This document shows positions 63,985 through 64,000 of a stretch of 64,000 nt of DNA, in pieces. Origin of the DNA: Amycolatopsis nivea (lineage in GTDB: Bacteria > Actinomycetota > Actinomycetes > Mycobacteriales > Pseudonocardiaceae); NCBI RefSeq assembly GCF_004522235.1, contig NZ_SDLT01000001.1:370570-434569 (forward strand), written 5' to 3'. The notes beneath the pieces were generated by a model. It did no database searches, was not told the DNA's origin, and saw only the letters and a list, made by a program, of their open reading frames with translations. Within the stretch, counting starts at the first letter, position 1. Each line of letters begins with the position of its first letter. The position numbers and the translations under genes were made by a program.

Positions 63985-64000
63985 ATGTCAAGCCGCAACG
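63985..64000 (+). CDS. start of a further gene, truncated by the window edge
   Basis: CAGGAGC lies 5 bp before an ATG at 63985, 20 bp after the preceding stop; only MSSRN can be read. It is probably the second gene of this unit. No function can be given. Confidence 0.4.

Overview
The window is one contiguous stretch of very GC-rich actinobacterial DNA. It shows strong third-position GC bias, frequent GTG starts, ATGA stop/start overlaps, many leaderless genes and DtxR-type iron boxes. Gene content suggests a soil actinomycete of the Pseudonocardiales kind (Amycolatopsis-like). That placement is inference from style; no rRNA or tRNA is present to confirm it.

Left part (1-8.4 kb). A minus-strand unit (meta-cleavage-type hydrolase, AraC regulator, start of a FAD-linked oxidase) diverges from a plus-strand unit: XylT-like [2Fe-2S] ferredoxin, catechol 2,3-dioxygenase, flavin reductase, luciferase-like flavin monooxygenase and a second alpha/beta hydrolase. 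This looks like aromatic ring hydroxylation and meta-cleavage. The ammonium transporter/PII pair amt-glnK follows.

Large catabolic operon (8.6-25 kb). Twelve minus-strand genes, nearly all overlapping, run M24 peptidase/creatinase-like, HyuB, HyuA, SDR, glutamine-synthetase-like ligase, NCS1 permease, flavoprotein monooxygenase, Rieske oxygenase alpha and beta, a small coiled-coil protein, ferredoxin and ferredoxin reductase. Two paralogous GAF-LuxR regulators lie upstream, and CCTC-N4-GAGG inverted repeats sit before the operon and before one regulator. I read it as uptake and oxidative breakdown of an aromatic or N-containing compound, possibly via a gamma-glutamyl-amide intermediate as in aniline degradation. 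It could feed the meta-cleavage module. The substrate is unknown.

Middle (25-35 kb). An AraC-like regulator, glutamate dehydrogenase, a fused molybdopterin/FAD/ferredoxin oxidoreductase facing a GntR regulator across a perfect inverted repeat, a LysR regulator, and sucCD.

Oxalate/glyoxylate region (35.8-53.5 kb). Oxalyl-CoA decarboxylase with an unusual repetitive N-terminal extension, formyl-CoA transferase, an ADP-forming acyl-CoA synthetase, an OxlT-like transporter and a GntR regulator are joined, through a nearly identical operator, to a distant PanE-like gene (candidate oxalyl-CoA reductase). That gene precedes hydroxypyruvate isomerase, tartronate semialdehyde reductase and glyoxylate carboligase. 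Together they could oxidise oxalate for energy and also assimilate it through glyoxylate and glycerate. Between the two halves lies an iron-box island holding a 44-residue candidate RiPP precursor directly before a JmjC hydroxylase gene.

Right end (53.5-64 kb). Mixed genes: XRE and CmtR-like regulators with a cation transporter, an SDR under twin palindromes, a secreted protein, a second-type SSB, a secreted GH15 glucoamylase, a DMT exporter/TetR pair, and a CGNR regulator/FMN-barrel protein pair. Several intergenic gaps hold imperfect tandem repeats, each with its own sequence.
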